NCBI GenBank assembly: GCA_934047225.1
Contig: OW204012.1
Coordinates: 3,906,001-3,970,000, forward strand
DNA from: Ypsolopha sequella
Taxonomy: Eukaryota; Arthropoda; Insecta; Lepidoptera; Ypsolophidae
DNA length: 64,000 bases
Direction of reading: 5' to 3'
The position numbers and the translations under genes were made by a program. The notes below the pieces were generated by a model, which was not told the origin of the DNA, did not search any database, and was given only the letters and a program-made list of their open reading frames with translations. Shown one piece after another: positions 33,541-43,571 of this stretch (its first letter is position 1; each line of letters opens with the position of its first letter).

Positions 33541-34644
33541 ATTTAATAGTGGCAGCTTTTTCAAAAGCGCTAGTGCTGCCATAACTACGCGACGTTGAGT
33601 AGCAGAACTATCACCGCTTGCAAAAAACCGAATAAAAAGCTATGTTTTTCTTTCAGACGTCCACATAATACTTCCACGTTAAGCGTTAAATGTTTTGGCA
33701 AGCATCTAATTGGGTGTCATGCTGAAGGTTTTCATCAAACGTGTATTTTTAAGGCTAGCCTAAAAAGTCAATAGAAGCAATTTTTTTCGCGCCATCTAGT
33801 AGCGGGAATGGGGTATTTAAAACTATTTCACGTAATCTTTGCTATGCCGTATAGATGGCGCGTGGTTCCATTTAATAAAATATTTTCATGACCTGTACAA
33901 TATTCAGTAGCTTGTTACCAAGTTGAAAAAGAAAAAGGTAATGGCCTGTAGCAATTCCCGCCAATAGATTAGTGTAAATTAGGATTATAAGTCAACAGTT
34001 AGAAATAAAATGCACAATTGGTCACGATATTGTCCAAACAAGCTTAAAATACTGTTTTAAATTTGTTTCGACAAAATTATGGCTAAATATGCATTCAATT
34101 TCAAACTGTTTTGAAACTATTTCATATATTATATTTCAGACCTAAATTATACTGAATTATTGGTGTGAATTGCCACATACCAATATTATCTTTTCCACTT
34201 TTTAAAACTAGAGAAACAAAGTTAATTGCTTCACTTTATAGCAAGCGACTGATGTTTATTAACCTTATTTACTCTTTTCGCATATAAAACGGGCAGGTAC
34301 GATCGCCTGCCAAAGGTTAGGTAAAAAAATAGTTAGTTGAATACATAACACTTGCTTGTCTCACACTCCCGGGGGGGCTGTTTTTTCCCAGCTGCCCCTA
34401 CCTGCCGCCCCTACGTACGCCCTTGTCGCCTGCCGTTCAGGCTACTTATGAATGTTTCATTTTAATTTAAGAAAGCTTAATAAAAACTGCCATTGGAACG
34501 TGCGGAAGACCGTACCTAGGTACAATAACTTTCAACACAATATATAATAACAACTATATTGCAACTTCAGATTGTACAAATAAAAAAACAATAATTCTTA
34601 TAAACATAGCTGATTTTTGTATTTTGTAATGCAAACTAATATAA
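33541..34644. other. Non-coding left interior of the giant transposon
   Basis: No gene. About 33905-34275 is a partly palindromic stretch related to the TTAA element at 35392-35762 (shared AAAATACTGT, CAGTAGCTTGTTA / AGCAAGCGACTGATGTTTA), probably a decayed family member. GCGCCATCTAGTAGCG and its inverse-like GATGGCGCGTGG near 33790 and 33855 form another small foldback. Confidence 0.45.
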
Positions 34645-34776
34645 TATTTGTAGTTTTAATAATTAAAAAATGATAAACTTTATATTCCTTCGATATATTT
34701 CGGCCTCATCAGTGAGGCCGAAATATATCGAAGGAATATAAAGTTTATCATTTTTTAATTATTAAAACTACAAATA
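34645..34776. repeat. Perfect hairpin: 64-bp arms, 4-base loop
   Basis: 34645-34708 and 34713-34776 are exact inverted copies over 64 bases, with only TCAG between them. The centre reads CGGCCTCATCAGTGAGGCCG. No mismatch is seen. Such a perfect cruciform-forming repeat is normally unstable, implying a very recent origin or active gene-conversion-like repair. Confidence 0.95.
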
Positions 34777-35287
34777 AAAGGCTAATATAGCTGAAATTGT
34801 ATTTATTCATACTAATATAATATTGAAACTGTAATAGATACTTTTACAAAATCCAGAGTCATTTATTACGCCATCTTTCTGGCAGACAGAGCAGAGCCAA
34901 GATAGATTTCTCTAGTCTTGCTACATTCGAGTTAAATATTCCAACAGATATAATACAATTAAATACATACTCCGGTGTTCTATTCTAAAACCCATATTTT
35001 TGGATAATGTAAGACCAATTTAGTACTAATAGTCGTCGATCCCCTCGGCACCAGAATACCACCTCAAAGAACGCATTGAAATGTGAGCTTTAAATCGTGT
35101 CTTGTACATGACATTTTGCAAGTGTACAATAGGTGCGCCAAGCGCCTTGAACCAGCACCGACAGAATGTACACTGACAGTAGGTGTTGCTTGAACCCAAC
35201 GTCTACTGGTACAAAAATGTCACATACAGTCAGCAAAATATATTGGTAGGTTACCAGGCACAGGCCAAACACTTTGATCCTAAGTCC

Positions 35288-35391
35288 CACAGGTGGGTGA
35301 TAGATGAGATTGAAGAATACTCATTCAACAGTGCATGTGTGTGTGTGTTGACCAAGTATTCCTCATCTCATCTATTACCCACCTGTGTGTC
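35288..35391. repeat. Foldback repeat around a (GT)n core
   Basis: CACAGGTGGGTGATAGATGA at the left and TCATCTATTACCCACCTGTG (one base different) at the right, separated by GTGTGTGTGTG. Adjacent to the TTAA element at 35392. Confidence 0.7.
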
Positions 35392-35762
35392 TTAAAGTTA
35401 AACGTCAGTAGCTTAGTGCAGAGTGCATAACTTAACTTTGTTTTCTTGTTTAGGAATTTAAAAATAAAAAGCATTTTGATCTGTGCTATTTCACGCCAAT
35501 AGTTCAGTATTAGCGAGGTTTATAAAGCATGAGTTTGAAATTGTATACACAATTAGTCATGATCTTCTCAAAACCAACTTAAAATACTGTCTTTAACTTT
35601 GCTTGGACCAGATCATGACTAATGCATAAAATTTTTAACTCGTACTTAATAAACCTCACTAATACTGAATTGTTGGTGTTAACTGACAAAATGTTTTTCA
35701 ATTTTCAAGTTTCTAACGTTAAGTTATGCACTTTGTGCTAAGCAACTGACGTTTAACCTTAA
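35392..35762. mobile_element. TTAA-flanked MITE (family 4)
   Basis: TTAA at 35392-35395 and 35759-35762. Ends are AGTTAAACGTCAGTAGCTTAG-like: the right end read inward is GGTTAAACGTCAGTTGCTTA. Most of the length is mirrored (AGTTATGCACT / AGTGCATAACT; AATTAGTCATGATC / GATCATGACTAAT). Non-coding. Confidence 0.75.
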
Positions 35763-36359
35763 GGATTAAAGTGTTTGCGCTGGGCCTGTATACCTATATC
35801 TTTTGCTGACTGTACATAACACGATTTATAGCTCATATTTCAATGCTTTACTCTGAGGTAGTCTGCTGCCGATCAGTTGTAACGGCCTTAAGCACTTCTT
35901 CGCATGTTGGATAAAAATTGCTCTTCTCACACGGATCTGAAAATGAAAATGATCATGACTGAGTATCTTATTTTAATAGTACTTTTGAATATTTAGGTGT
36001 CCGTCTGTAGGTATGTCACGGGTCTCGTAGAAAAAATGAGTTTCAGACCTGAAATTAGGATACTTTGTGAGAAAGTTGTCCCAAAATCGAATATTGAATT
36101 AGAAAGTGTTTTTTTTTTTTTAAGGAGGAGTTTCATACATTCAAAAGGAGACACATTTTTTTTGTTTTCATCCTTAAATTAAAGATCCATTAAAGATAAA
36201 GATGTGAAGTTTGGCACAAAAACAGCATTATTTTTCCCATACAAATACAAAAGAGAAAAAAAAATTACAGTATGGGTATCAAATATGGAAAGTATGGATA
36301 TTAAAGAGCTAATCGTAAAAATATATTCTTCAACTATATTTACTTAAAAAACTTTATGT
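35763..36359. other. Non-coding interior of the giant transposon
   Basis: No repeat border recognised. The frames 35997-36182 and 36811-37084 have no domain and lie in AT-rich sequence. Confidence 0.35.
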
Positions 36360-36510
36360 CTCCCCCCCTTATCTCCAAAACTGATGTACCGAAATATATG
36401 AAAAAAAATCATGGTAATATGTGCTTACGCAAAGATTATAGAAACAATATAAACAACATAGCAAAATTAAATTTTTCATCCACCACGGAACCCTAGGTAC
36501 GCGAGTCTGA
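36360..36510. repeat. One arm of the 'AGGGTTCCGTA' foldback family
   Basis: Shares CCCCCTTATCTCC, TCATGGTAATATGTG, GGAACCCTAGGTACG and CGAGTCTGACTCAC with 25258-25645. Shows that the giant element has itself accepted local repeat insertions. Confidence 0.6.
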
Positions 36511-37079
36511 CTCACACCTGACCGTTATTTTAATTATTTTTTATCTTCAAAAATAAACATATGGAGGGCCTCAAAGTTGTGTTTTTTTTATTGATTGTTT
36601 TACATGAAATTTTGCTTAAATCTACTACAATAAACACCACATAAAAACCTTTTCAGGTTTGTGTATGGTGCACATTAATCTACCGTACAACTTAACTTTT
36701 AAGCGTGCTCATAAGTACAATGACAAATTTAAGATTATGGTCACAGTGTAACTTATTTGTTCACTCATGAAGGTCACTTTCCATTGTACTGGCAACAAGG
36801 GTAATCTTGTTTGCGTATACAATGGAAAGAACTGATAAGGAAAATGCATATACAGGTTGCTTCTAATTTAATTGTCTTTTATATTGATTGGGGTGATCGC
36901 CTGTCTAAGATTAGTTGGGAGGTTATTAGGGTGGGGATATTTTTGGCTACATTCCGTGTGCGAATTGACCAGTTTATACTTTATTTTACTCACTCAATGT
37001 TTAAACTTTTACTTCTATAGATGCAAATATTACTTAGGATCTAGACTTTCTTATCTCTCATTCATCTCAAACAACCATC

Positions 37080-37560
37080 ATTAAAATAACCAAAAAACGT
37101 TACCTGCTGTTCTGAGTGGATCTTCATTGTTGGGAGTTAATTTTCTATACATCATGGTGATCATTTCACTTTACCTTCTTTACTTCATAGGAACCAAAGA
37201 ACTTTGGTTTAAGCTTCTATCCTATAACTGCGTATGCATTATTGCCACCTTGCTTTCTTGGTATTTATTTATTGCATCCTCTTTAATTTTCTTCCTAAAT
37301 AGTCTCCTTTTGATCCTCTTTGCTGACCATTTTAAGCCGTCCCTTTCTTGTGAATATTTATTCGAGTTTCTTCTAAAATAAGATCATAAGAAGATGTATG
37401 TGAACATCTTCCCATTTTTCACTTTCATCCCAATAAGCAGTTCAAATGGAGTTGTGTTGGCGTGAGTGCTGTCATGGACGAATCGTCCATGGTGCTATTG
37501 AGCTCTTTGCACTTTACTCACATGCTTATTATACCAAGCAGCAGGTTCTGCAATAGAAAG
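37080..37560 (-). pseudogene. LTR retrotransposon integrase C-terminal relic
   Basis: The minus-strand translation from 37560 reads PAAWYNKHVSKVQRAQ, then a stop, then HANTTPFELLIGMKVKNG. Further on comes a basic stretch with frame breaks (GLKWSAKRIKRRLFRK, then KYQESKVAIMHTQL). The WY..V..VQRA ... TTPFELL.G pattern is that of the post-catalytic integrase region of gypsy-class retrotransposons. Several stops and shifts show it is dead. The overlapping plus-strand hydrophobic frame (37127-37381) is a shadow. Confidence 0.6.
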
Positions 37561-37691
37561 CTTTTGTTAAAAAAATAATCAAACATATACTAGGATTTGT
37601 ATTTGAACTAGTCCAGGTGTGAATGGGAGAAAAAATTGTTTTTATGATTTCGAGAAAAGGGATCATTGAATCTTGTTCCTGATCAATAACC

Positions 37692-37791
37692 GAGTCTCCA
37701 TTATGAATTCATGCGTTTGATTAAATTTCACCTTATACATATACACATAAGGTGAAATTTTATCAACCGCCAAAATTCATACTGGAGACTC
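37692..37791. repeat. Foldback MITE 'GAGTCTCCATTATG', 100 bp
   Basis: GAGTCTCCATTATGAATTCA at the left is mirrored by TTCATACTGGAGACTC at the right. The centre is TTTCACCTTA ... TAAGGTGAAA. Related to the ends of 5591-5806. Confidence 0.7.
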
Positions 37792-38220
37792 CTATACCAG
37801 TAATTTTATTTGAACTAGTCTAGTTCGTACAGGATAAAAAAAAAAAAATTTATCGTTTCACAAATAAGGATTGAACCTTGTTCACCGAATCTTCAGAATG
37901 AATGGTGGCAGTTGATTTCAGCGCAAAAATATGAGGATAGTGTTTTTGTTAAAAAAAATGTAATAAAGTAAACAAATGAAAGGATACCTACTGAATGACA
38001 TAATACATACTGAATTTTTCAGAAGGCTATTTGTCCATCAGCAAAATTTGCCTTGGAGGTTCGGAGATCCTGATGAATTTTCGGCCTGCTATTTTGCACG
38101 TTTCGTCTGTTAGAAATCGCAAGTGAACTGGAGTTCTTGATGGAATCATGTTTACTAGAGTTTAAATCTATCAGGCTGAAATAATAAATGGTGTAAAAAA
38201 TTACTCCCTGTCACGTTGGC

Positions 38221-38261
38221 CTATAGTGCATTAACACTTATAATGTGTTAATGCACTATAG
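38221..38261. repeat. Perfect 17-bp hairpin
   Basis: CTATAGTGCATTAACAC at 38221-38237 is exactly inverted at 38245-38261, with a 7-base loop. Possible terminator-like or cruciform structure; function unknown. Confidence 0.85.
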
Positions 38262-38431
38262 TTTCCAGGGGGGACCACTTGGAGGTGTGACTAGGAATGC
38301 AAAGTATTCATTTTACATCATGTTTAATGCAAAAAGCATACATAATGAACATAAATACTTCTTACCCCCCCGACTAACTACAAAACTAAATACAAAACTA
38401 ACTACAAAAGCTGTTCTTATATTTTTTAATT

Positions 38432-39415
38432 AAAGCAATTTTCTCTTCATTTTTATTGTAAATTCTAGAATTAATATATTTATTATTATTGCTTGTATTG
38501 CCATTTTCTGTTTCATTCTTTCATAAAAAAAATGTTTGTATTGCTGGAAGATGTTTTTAATATGAATAATTAGCAATAAGAGGCCGCAAGTACAAGGTGC
38601 AAATATGTTTTTTTTATAAAGTGTGAACATAACCTAGAATTTTAATACCTACGGGTCTCGCAGCATTGAGAAAGCTATTTGATAAGCAGAATATTTATGT
38701 GGTTTCTGTAGTAGGTAAGTATATTTTCACCTTGTACAATAACGTCAAAAGCAAATCTATATGGAGTACTTAAGACATCTTTAATTTTTATTTACCAGCT
38801 AGTTTATTATTATTTATCATGTTATGGACAAATCATGCATACAAATTTAATAAGTATACCTACCTATACTTTTATAAGTAGGTAGTTAAAAAATACTAAA
38901 TCAATGCCTATATACTTTTTTTTTAAAAGCAATTTAAAAAAAATTTTTTTAAAAGCAATTTTCTCTTCATTTTTATTGTAAATTCTAGAATTAATATATT
39001 TATTATTATTGCTTGTATTGCCATTTTCTGTTTCATTCTTTCATAAAAAAAATGTTTGTATTGCTGGAAGATGTTTCTAATATGAATAATTAGCAATAAG
39101 AGGCCGCAAGTACAAGGTGCAAATATGTTCTTTTTTTATAAAGTGTGAAGATAACCTAGAATTTCAATACCTACGGGTCTCGCAGCATTGAGAAAGCTAT
39201 TTGATAAGCAGAATATTTATGTGGTTTCTCTAGTAGGTAAGTATATTTTCACCTTGTACAATAACGTCAAAAGCAAATCTATATGGAGTACTTAAGACAT
39301 CTTTAATTTTTATTTACCAGCTAATTAATTATTATTTATCATGTTATGGACAAATCATGCATACAAATTTAATAAGTATACCTATATATAAGTAGGTACC
39401 TAGTAAAAAAAGACT
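38432..39415. repeat. Tandem duplication, two units of about 520 bp
   Basis: AAAGCAATTTTCTCTTCATT begins at 38432 and again at 38952. The following about 460 bp are near-identical (GGCCGCAAGTACAAGGTGC, TACGGGTCTCGCAGCATTGA in both), with small indels. It lies just downstream of the transposase stop codon and could contain its 3' UTR. Confidence 0.85.
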
Positions 39416-39518
39416 AAATGAATGACTAAGTACAAACTTTGTAAAAAAGTTTTATTAATCAGCTAATGTAAAAACCATGCAAATGGTGAGATGTAAAGTA
39501 TTGATCAAAAATACAAAA

Positions 39519-42500
39519 TTAACCTGTAAAGTAAACACAAAGATCACAAATCTTTTGATTTAGCTTTTTTGTTCTTTGTTGTTCATTGACCAAATCTTTG
39601 CGCTTTAGAAGACATTTCCTATGTGTCAACCTGCAGCATATGCTGCATTTAAAACTTTTTGGCTCTGTAGTATCCCCACATATAAAGCACGCTTGTTTCA
39701 TGTCGTCGCTATGTTTAAGCAGACTTTCTTTTAAATATAACCTGTATTCATCAAAGTCTTCATCTCTCATTAGATCATCACCTTCAACAAACCTCTTAAA
39801 CAGATTTATTATAATCACACCACAATTGTAATAGTCTCCTTTTCTTTGTGTGACATGTTTGGGAATAATAACCTTCAAATCTTTCAGATCATAAAATTTC
39901 TCGAATCTTTTCAAATAACCTGGCACATAGGTTTGTTCTTTTCCCATTGGATCAATCATGGTTAGTTCATTTTTAGCTAATGAAAGAATCATTATAACAA
40001 AGTGGTTATTATCACATATTGGAAATACAGTTATTTTGTCTTTGTTTAAAGGCTGTAATGTTTGTTTTAATAATTTCAGCGTGCCTTCTGGGGTCACAAA
40101 TATTGCCGAATTCAATTCAACACCTTGAATTATGTATTCACTACTTTTGAAAATTGTGAGGCAATGTTCAACGATAAAGTTGCTTAACCATTGTGTGCCA
40201 TCAAGTGTTTTAAATTCTCTGTGTTCAAGTTCATGTAAAGTAGGTGCGTCACGTCTTGCGGTTACAATATATTCAATACCGCAGTTTTTATAATAACTTG
40301 AATTCATAATTAATCCATTTCCATACAATTTTAATTTGGATTCAAATGAATTGCGTATTGTTTTATTTCCTAAATGAAATTGTTGCATGAATAATTCATT
40401 TGCTTCTACACAGTATTTACAAATAAAAGATTCATTTGTTTCGAATAGTCTCTCTAAACAAGTAGAATGAACATTATCTTTGCAAGATCTGCATTGTACC
40501 CAAGTGGATATATTATCTTTTGTATCTGCATTTCTACAATATTTACACAAATATTTATTTTCTGTAGTGAGTTGAAGTAGTTTTGCTTTCTTTCTGCGCA
40601 ATGTTTCACTTTTTTCGATAGTGTTATTGTCATTTTTTTTGGATTTTATCCTTTTACAGACATTGTCACCATTTTTATTCATTTTACTTTCTGGGCTACA
40701 GTGAGATGTTTTTGCTAGCATTCTTTTCAATGTTTTGTTTTCTTCAAACATTTTCTTGTCTGATTTGATATCTTTTAGAGAAATCTGATCACATTCATTA
40801 ATTTTATGTTTTGCTAATTTTGAGCTTTCCTTTTCACTTTCCTTCTTTTCAGCTCTTTTTAAGTATCTGCTATCAAAATGAGTAAATGATTTTTTGGCTG
40901 GCTTTCTTTGCCATGTTTCCTCTTCTTCTTCTACTCTTATTTTTGTCAGTCTTTGCTTTGGTATCCTGCAAGACAATTCTTTGACTCTAGCAATAACATA
41001 TGCTCTTTCTATACGCAAGAATTGTGAACATTTTAAATTCCTTTGTGATTTTAAAACAGATTTTTTTAAGAAGCCATAGTAATTTTCAACCATAGCATTT
41101 GAAAGTCTTTTTTCTTTCATTAGGTTTGACCATAGGGGTATGAAGGGTAAATATTTAGTAATAATTATTTCAAACATATCTTTATTATACAAAATATTCT
41201 TTTCTATGACAGGCTCGATACCTGATTCATTTTCTATGAAAGGCTCGATACCTGTTTCGATGCCACATTTATTTATAAGAGCATTATATCTCTGATAGAA
41301 CATGCTACTTCTGAAAATAGCAAAATCACTTTCATTATTAGTGTCAATATTATTTTCCTCGAATGGCTCTGAACATTCTGTTGGCTGCGAATTGACTTGA
41401 ACAAAATTATAAAAGGATTTTTTTGCAATCTTGACACTCTCTGTCTCATACTTGGAATTAAAAATTATATACAACCATTTAACTAAGTTATCACTTTCCT
41501 GTACATCTCTTACTTGCATTAAACTTGCTAGCATATCTAAAATATACCCAACGTCTTTAGCTTTCTGGAAATGCTTTTTTACATCTTGAGACATCATTTT
41601 CATAAAATGAGCGACACATAAATATATTGGTATAACATTCTTCTCATTGGGTTTATTATTAGTTACTGAGTCATAGCAACTATTGATATATTGTTTTAAA
41701 TCACACTGATTAAATGCTCTTACAAGAGCATTTAAGTTAGCAAAAGAGAAATCAGTAACGACACCAGAAAATGCAGGCCAATAATTGTTTGTTTCACAGA
41801 AGTATCGAAAATCATTTAATAATTTATATATTGTGACTGTATCATGTACTGAGGAAATCATACTTAAAATGGGCAAGATACGTCCATGAATGTTGACAAC
41901 ACCACAATAATACAAAATTTTTTTGCATTTCGGTTTTTTTGGTCGTTTTAGTTTGCGTACAACACTTCCTGTTGCATCAAAATATAAAGTTGTTGGTGGA
42001 TATGCTTTTAAAACCTGCAACTGTTCTGAACTAAATACTTTTACATGAAATGGTAAAACAACCTCTTTTACAAAATTGGCATGATCTTTTTGATACAATA
42101 TCACATCTAATAAGTCATCAGCTGATCTATCACGTGAAGACAGCATTTCAGATCGCATTTTATGATAAGTGTAATCTGACCGCACTTTTCCTTGATAGGT
42201 TGCATTACATTTGTCTTGATTCATTTCAAATAAATCTTGGTTTTTAACCATCAAGCCTGTATTGTGTTCTAGTTTTTTCTTGTATATATCTCGTTCTACA
42301 CCAGCCACAGGAAGTGTCAAGTAATGCGGGCCATGGGAATAGTTATAACTTGTACTCTGGACGATTACTTGTAATGTTTTCAAATCTATACTAATTTTAA
42401 ATCTTTTACAACCAGGATGTTTGCATTTTGCAGTAATATTACAAGAAGTTTGTTTATGTGTATACTTTTTGGTAGAAAATACAAATAAGCAGGTATTGTT

Positions 42501-42911
42501 GACTGAATTACGAATTTCAGTTTTTAGTACATATTGATAAGTTTTATTATCCAGCTTATTATTACTATCTATAATAGTTCTGAACAGTGACTTACCTAAG
42601 GAAAACTCACCTTCTACAATGGTGAATGTTCTAGTCTGAATTTTTTCAGGATAAATATTAGAACTGTAAAATGGTAAGATTATTGCACAATTTTCTGCAC
42701 TAGGTAGGTGGAGAATTTCTTTTGGCACCGTGTTTAACAGAGGCGATATTTCTTGTATATCTCTATTTAAATCAACAGGTGAACTGTCTTCATCTGTTTT
42801 AGATGATGGACTATTGGTGTAATCCAGCAATTCCACCTGTTGTACATCTTCTGTACCATCGTCAAATATTTGTTTAATAGTATAATTAATAAATATTTGT
42901 TTAATATTTGT
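39519..42911 (-). CDS. DDE transposase fused to PHD finger, Ulp1-type protease and C-terminal zinc finger
   Basis: The open frame has no stop from 42911 to 39519; residues are numbered from a GTG at 42834-42836 (1,105 residues). Residues 132-171 have a Cys/His set (C132, C138, C143, H168) like FLYWCH/WRKY-type DNA-binding fingers. A DDE core follows: D287 in LYFDATG, D362 in VVTDFSFA, C407-x2-H410 between them and the third acid, and E584 in AMVENYYG. This layout fits Mutator-like/KDZ-type transposases, which cut and paste DNA in the nucleus. A lysine-rich linker (650-760) leads to a canonical PHD finger (C764, C767, C782, C785, H790, C793, C806, C809). Then comes a C48/Ulp1 cysteine-protease fold with W883, H945, D962, Q997 and C1005 (NNHF, MIDPMG, TQRKG, YNCGV), the family that removes SUMO-like modifiers. 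A second PHD-like finger ends the protein (C1050, C1053, C1064, C1067, H1072, C1075, C1097, C1100). All catalytic residues are present. No in-frame ATG exists before residue 196, so an upstream exon or non-ATG start is needed. Confidence 0.88.
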   Translation of the reverse strand, partial: TNIKQIFINYTIKQIFDDGTEDVQQVELLDYTNSPSSKTDEDSSPVDLNRDIQEISPLLNTVPKEILHLPSAENCAIILPFYSSNIYPEKIQTRTFTIVEGEFSLGKSLFRTIIDSNNKLDNKTYQYVLKTEIRNSVNNTCLFVFSTKKYTHKQTSCNITAKCKHPGCKRFKISIDLKTLQVIVQSTSYNYSHGPHYLTLPVAGVERDIYKKKLEHNTGLMVKNQDLFEMNQDKCNATYQGKVRSDYTYHKMRSEMLSSRDRSADDLLDVILYQKDHANFVKEVVLPFHVKVFSSEQLQVLKAYPPTTLYFDATGSVVRKLKRPKKPKCKKILYYCGVVNIHGRILPILSMISSVHDTVTIYKLLNDFRYFCETNNYWPAFSGVVTDFSFANLNALVRAFNQCDLKQYINSCYDSVTNNKPNEKNVIPIYLCVAHFMKMMSQDVKKHFQKAKDVGYILDMLASLMQVRDVQESDNLVKWLYIIFNSKYETESVKIAKKSFYNFVQVNSQPTECSEPFEENNIDTNNESDFAIFRSSMFYQRYNALINKCGIETGIEPFIENESGIEPVIEKNILYNKDMFEIIITKYLPFIPLWSNLMKEKRLSNAMVENYYGFLKKSVLKSQRNLKCSQFLRIERAYVIARVKELSCRIPKQRLTKIRVEEEEETWQRKPAKKSFTHFDSRYLKRAEKKESEKESSKLAKHKINECDQISLKDIKSDKKMFEENKTLKRMLAKTSHCSPESKMNKNGDNVCKRIKSKKNDNNTIEKSETLRRKKAKLLQLTTENKYLCKYCRNADTKDNISTWVQCRSCKDNVHSTCLERLFETNESFICKYCVEANELFMQQFHLGNKTIRNSFESKLKLYGNGLIMNSSYYKNCGIEYIVTARRDAPTLHELEHREFKTLDGTQWLSNFIVEHCLTIFKSSEYIIQGVELNSAIFVTPEGTLKLLKQTLQPLNKDKITVFPICDNNHFVIMILSLAKNELTMIDPMGKEQTYVPGYLKRFEKFYDLKDLKVIIPKHVTQRKGDYYNCGVIIINLFKRFVEGDDLMRDEDFDEYRLYLKESLLKHSDDMKQACFICGDTTEPKSFKCSICCRLTHRKCLLKRKDLVNEQQRTKKLNQKICDLCVYFTG

Positions 42912-42921
42912 TTAATAGTAC

Positions 42922-42942
42922 CCCTAGAGTGTATATAAAAAG
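42922..42942 (-). promoter_or_regulatory. Possible TATA box for the transposase gene
   Basis: TTTTATATAC on the minus strand (42931-42940) lies about 100 bp upstream of the GTG used for numbering. GC-richer sequence lies further upstream (42943-43060). The spacing would place transcription start near 42905. There is no initiator or in-frame ATG to confirm it. Confidence 0.3.
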
Positions 42943-43571
42943 CCGAAGGCGCGAAGGGAGGGCAGCTCCCGCCCGCAGTAATAAAGCTTAGGCACCTGTG
43001 TGACCCGTAGCGGCTGAGGCTGGTCGCCGAAGGCGACCAACAAGCCGAAGCTGCGGAGGTGAGCAATTATATTTCGTTTTTAGTGAGATGGGGGCTGTAC
43101 TTACCGGGTTTTACCTGTAGGACGACTTATTTTTTATTTTTTGTTAGAAATGCTCTATAGCACTGCGTTTGTAATTTCTAGCTTTCTTTACGTTATTTTT
43201 TTAAGTTATCTGGATTGATGAAGTTTGCTAATGACAGTTTTTATATAACATTAAAATAACCGCACACCACCGGTAATTTAATTGGTTTTGCCTGTAGAAA
43301 AATTTTTGGTTTAAATTTAAGTGCACTTAACAATAGTAGTTTTTTACTAAAATGAAAGCGTTTACGTTTCATCATTGTTTTAGAAATTACAAGGGTTGCT
43401 GAGGGCGCTGCTGAATTATGGGGGCTGACTAAGGTGGCACTGGGTTCTCTTTAACGTCAATGTACTTAGTGTATTCCTAGGGTAAATAAAATGAAAAGGA
43501 ATAAGTACACCATTTATTGACTCAACTACACAAACAATTAAATCAATCACAACAGTTATTTTATTAATTAC
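42943..43571. other. Non-coding spacer with a short GC-rich palindromic patch
   Basis: 42950-43060 is GC-rich with repeated GCCGAAGGCG / CGCCTTCGGC-type motifs (TGGTCGCCGAAGGCGACCA is a perfect 19-base palindrome around 43020). The minus-strand frame 42767-43066 spans it in a different frame from the transposase. The remainder is AT-rich and empty. Confidence 0.4.

Noticed and set aside
36811..37381. Hydrophobic plus-strand frames resembling membrane proteins
   Set aside because: T-rich antisense of an integrase relic and AT-rich DNA; no conserved start or family.
42767..43066. 99-codon minus-strand frame as a separate gene or 5' exon of the transposase
   Set aside because: It overlaps the start of the transposase frame in another phase and no donor/acceptor pair joins them convincingly.
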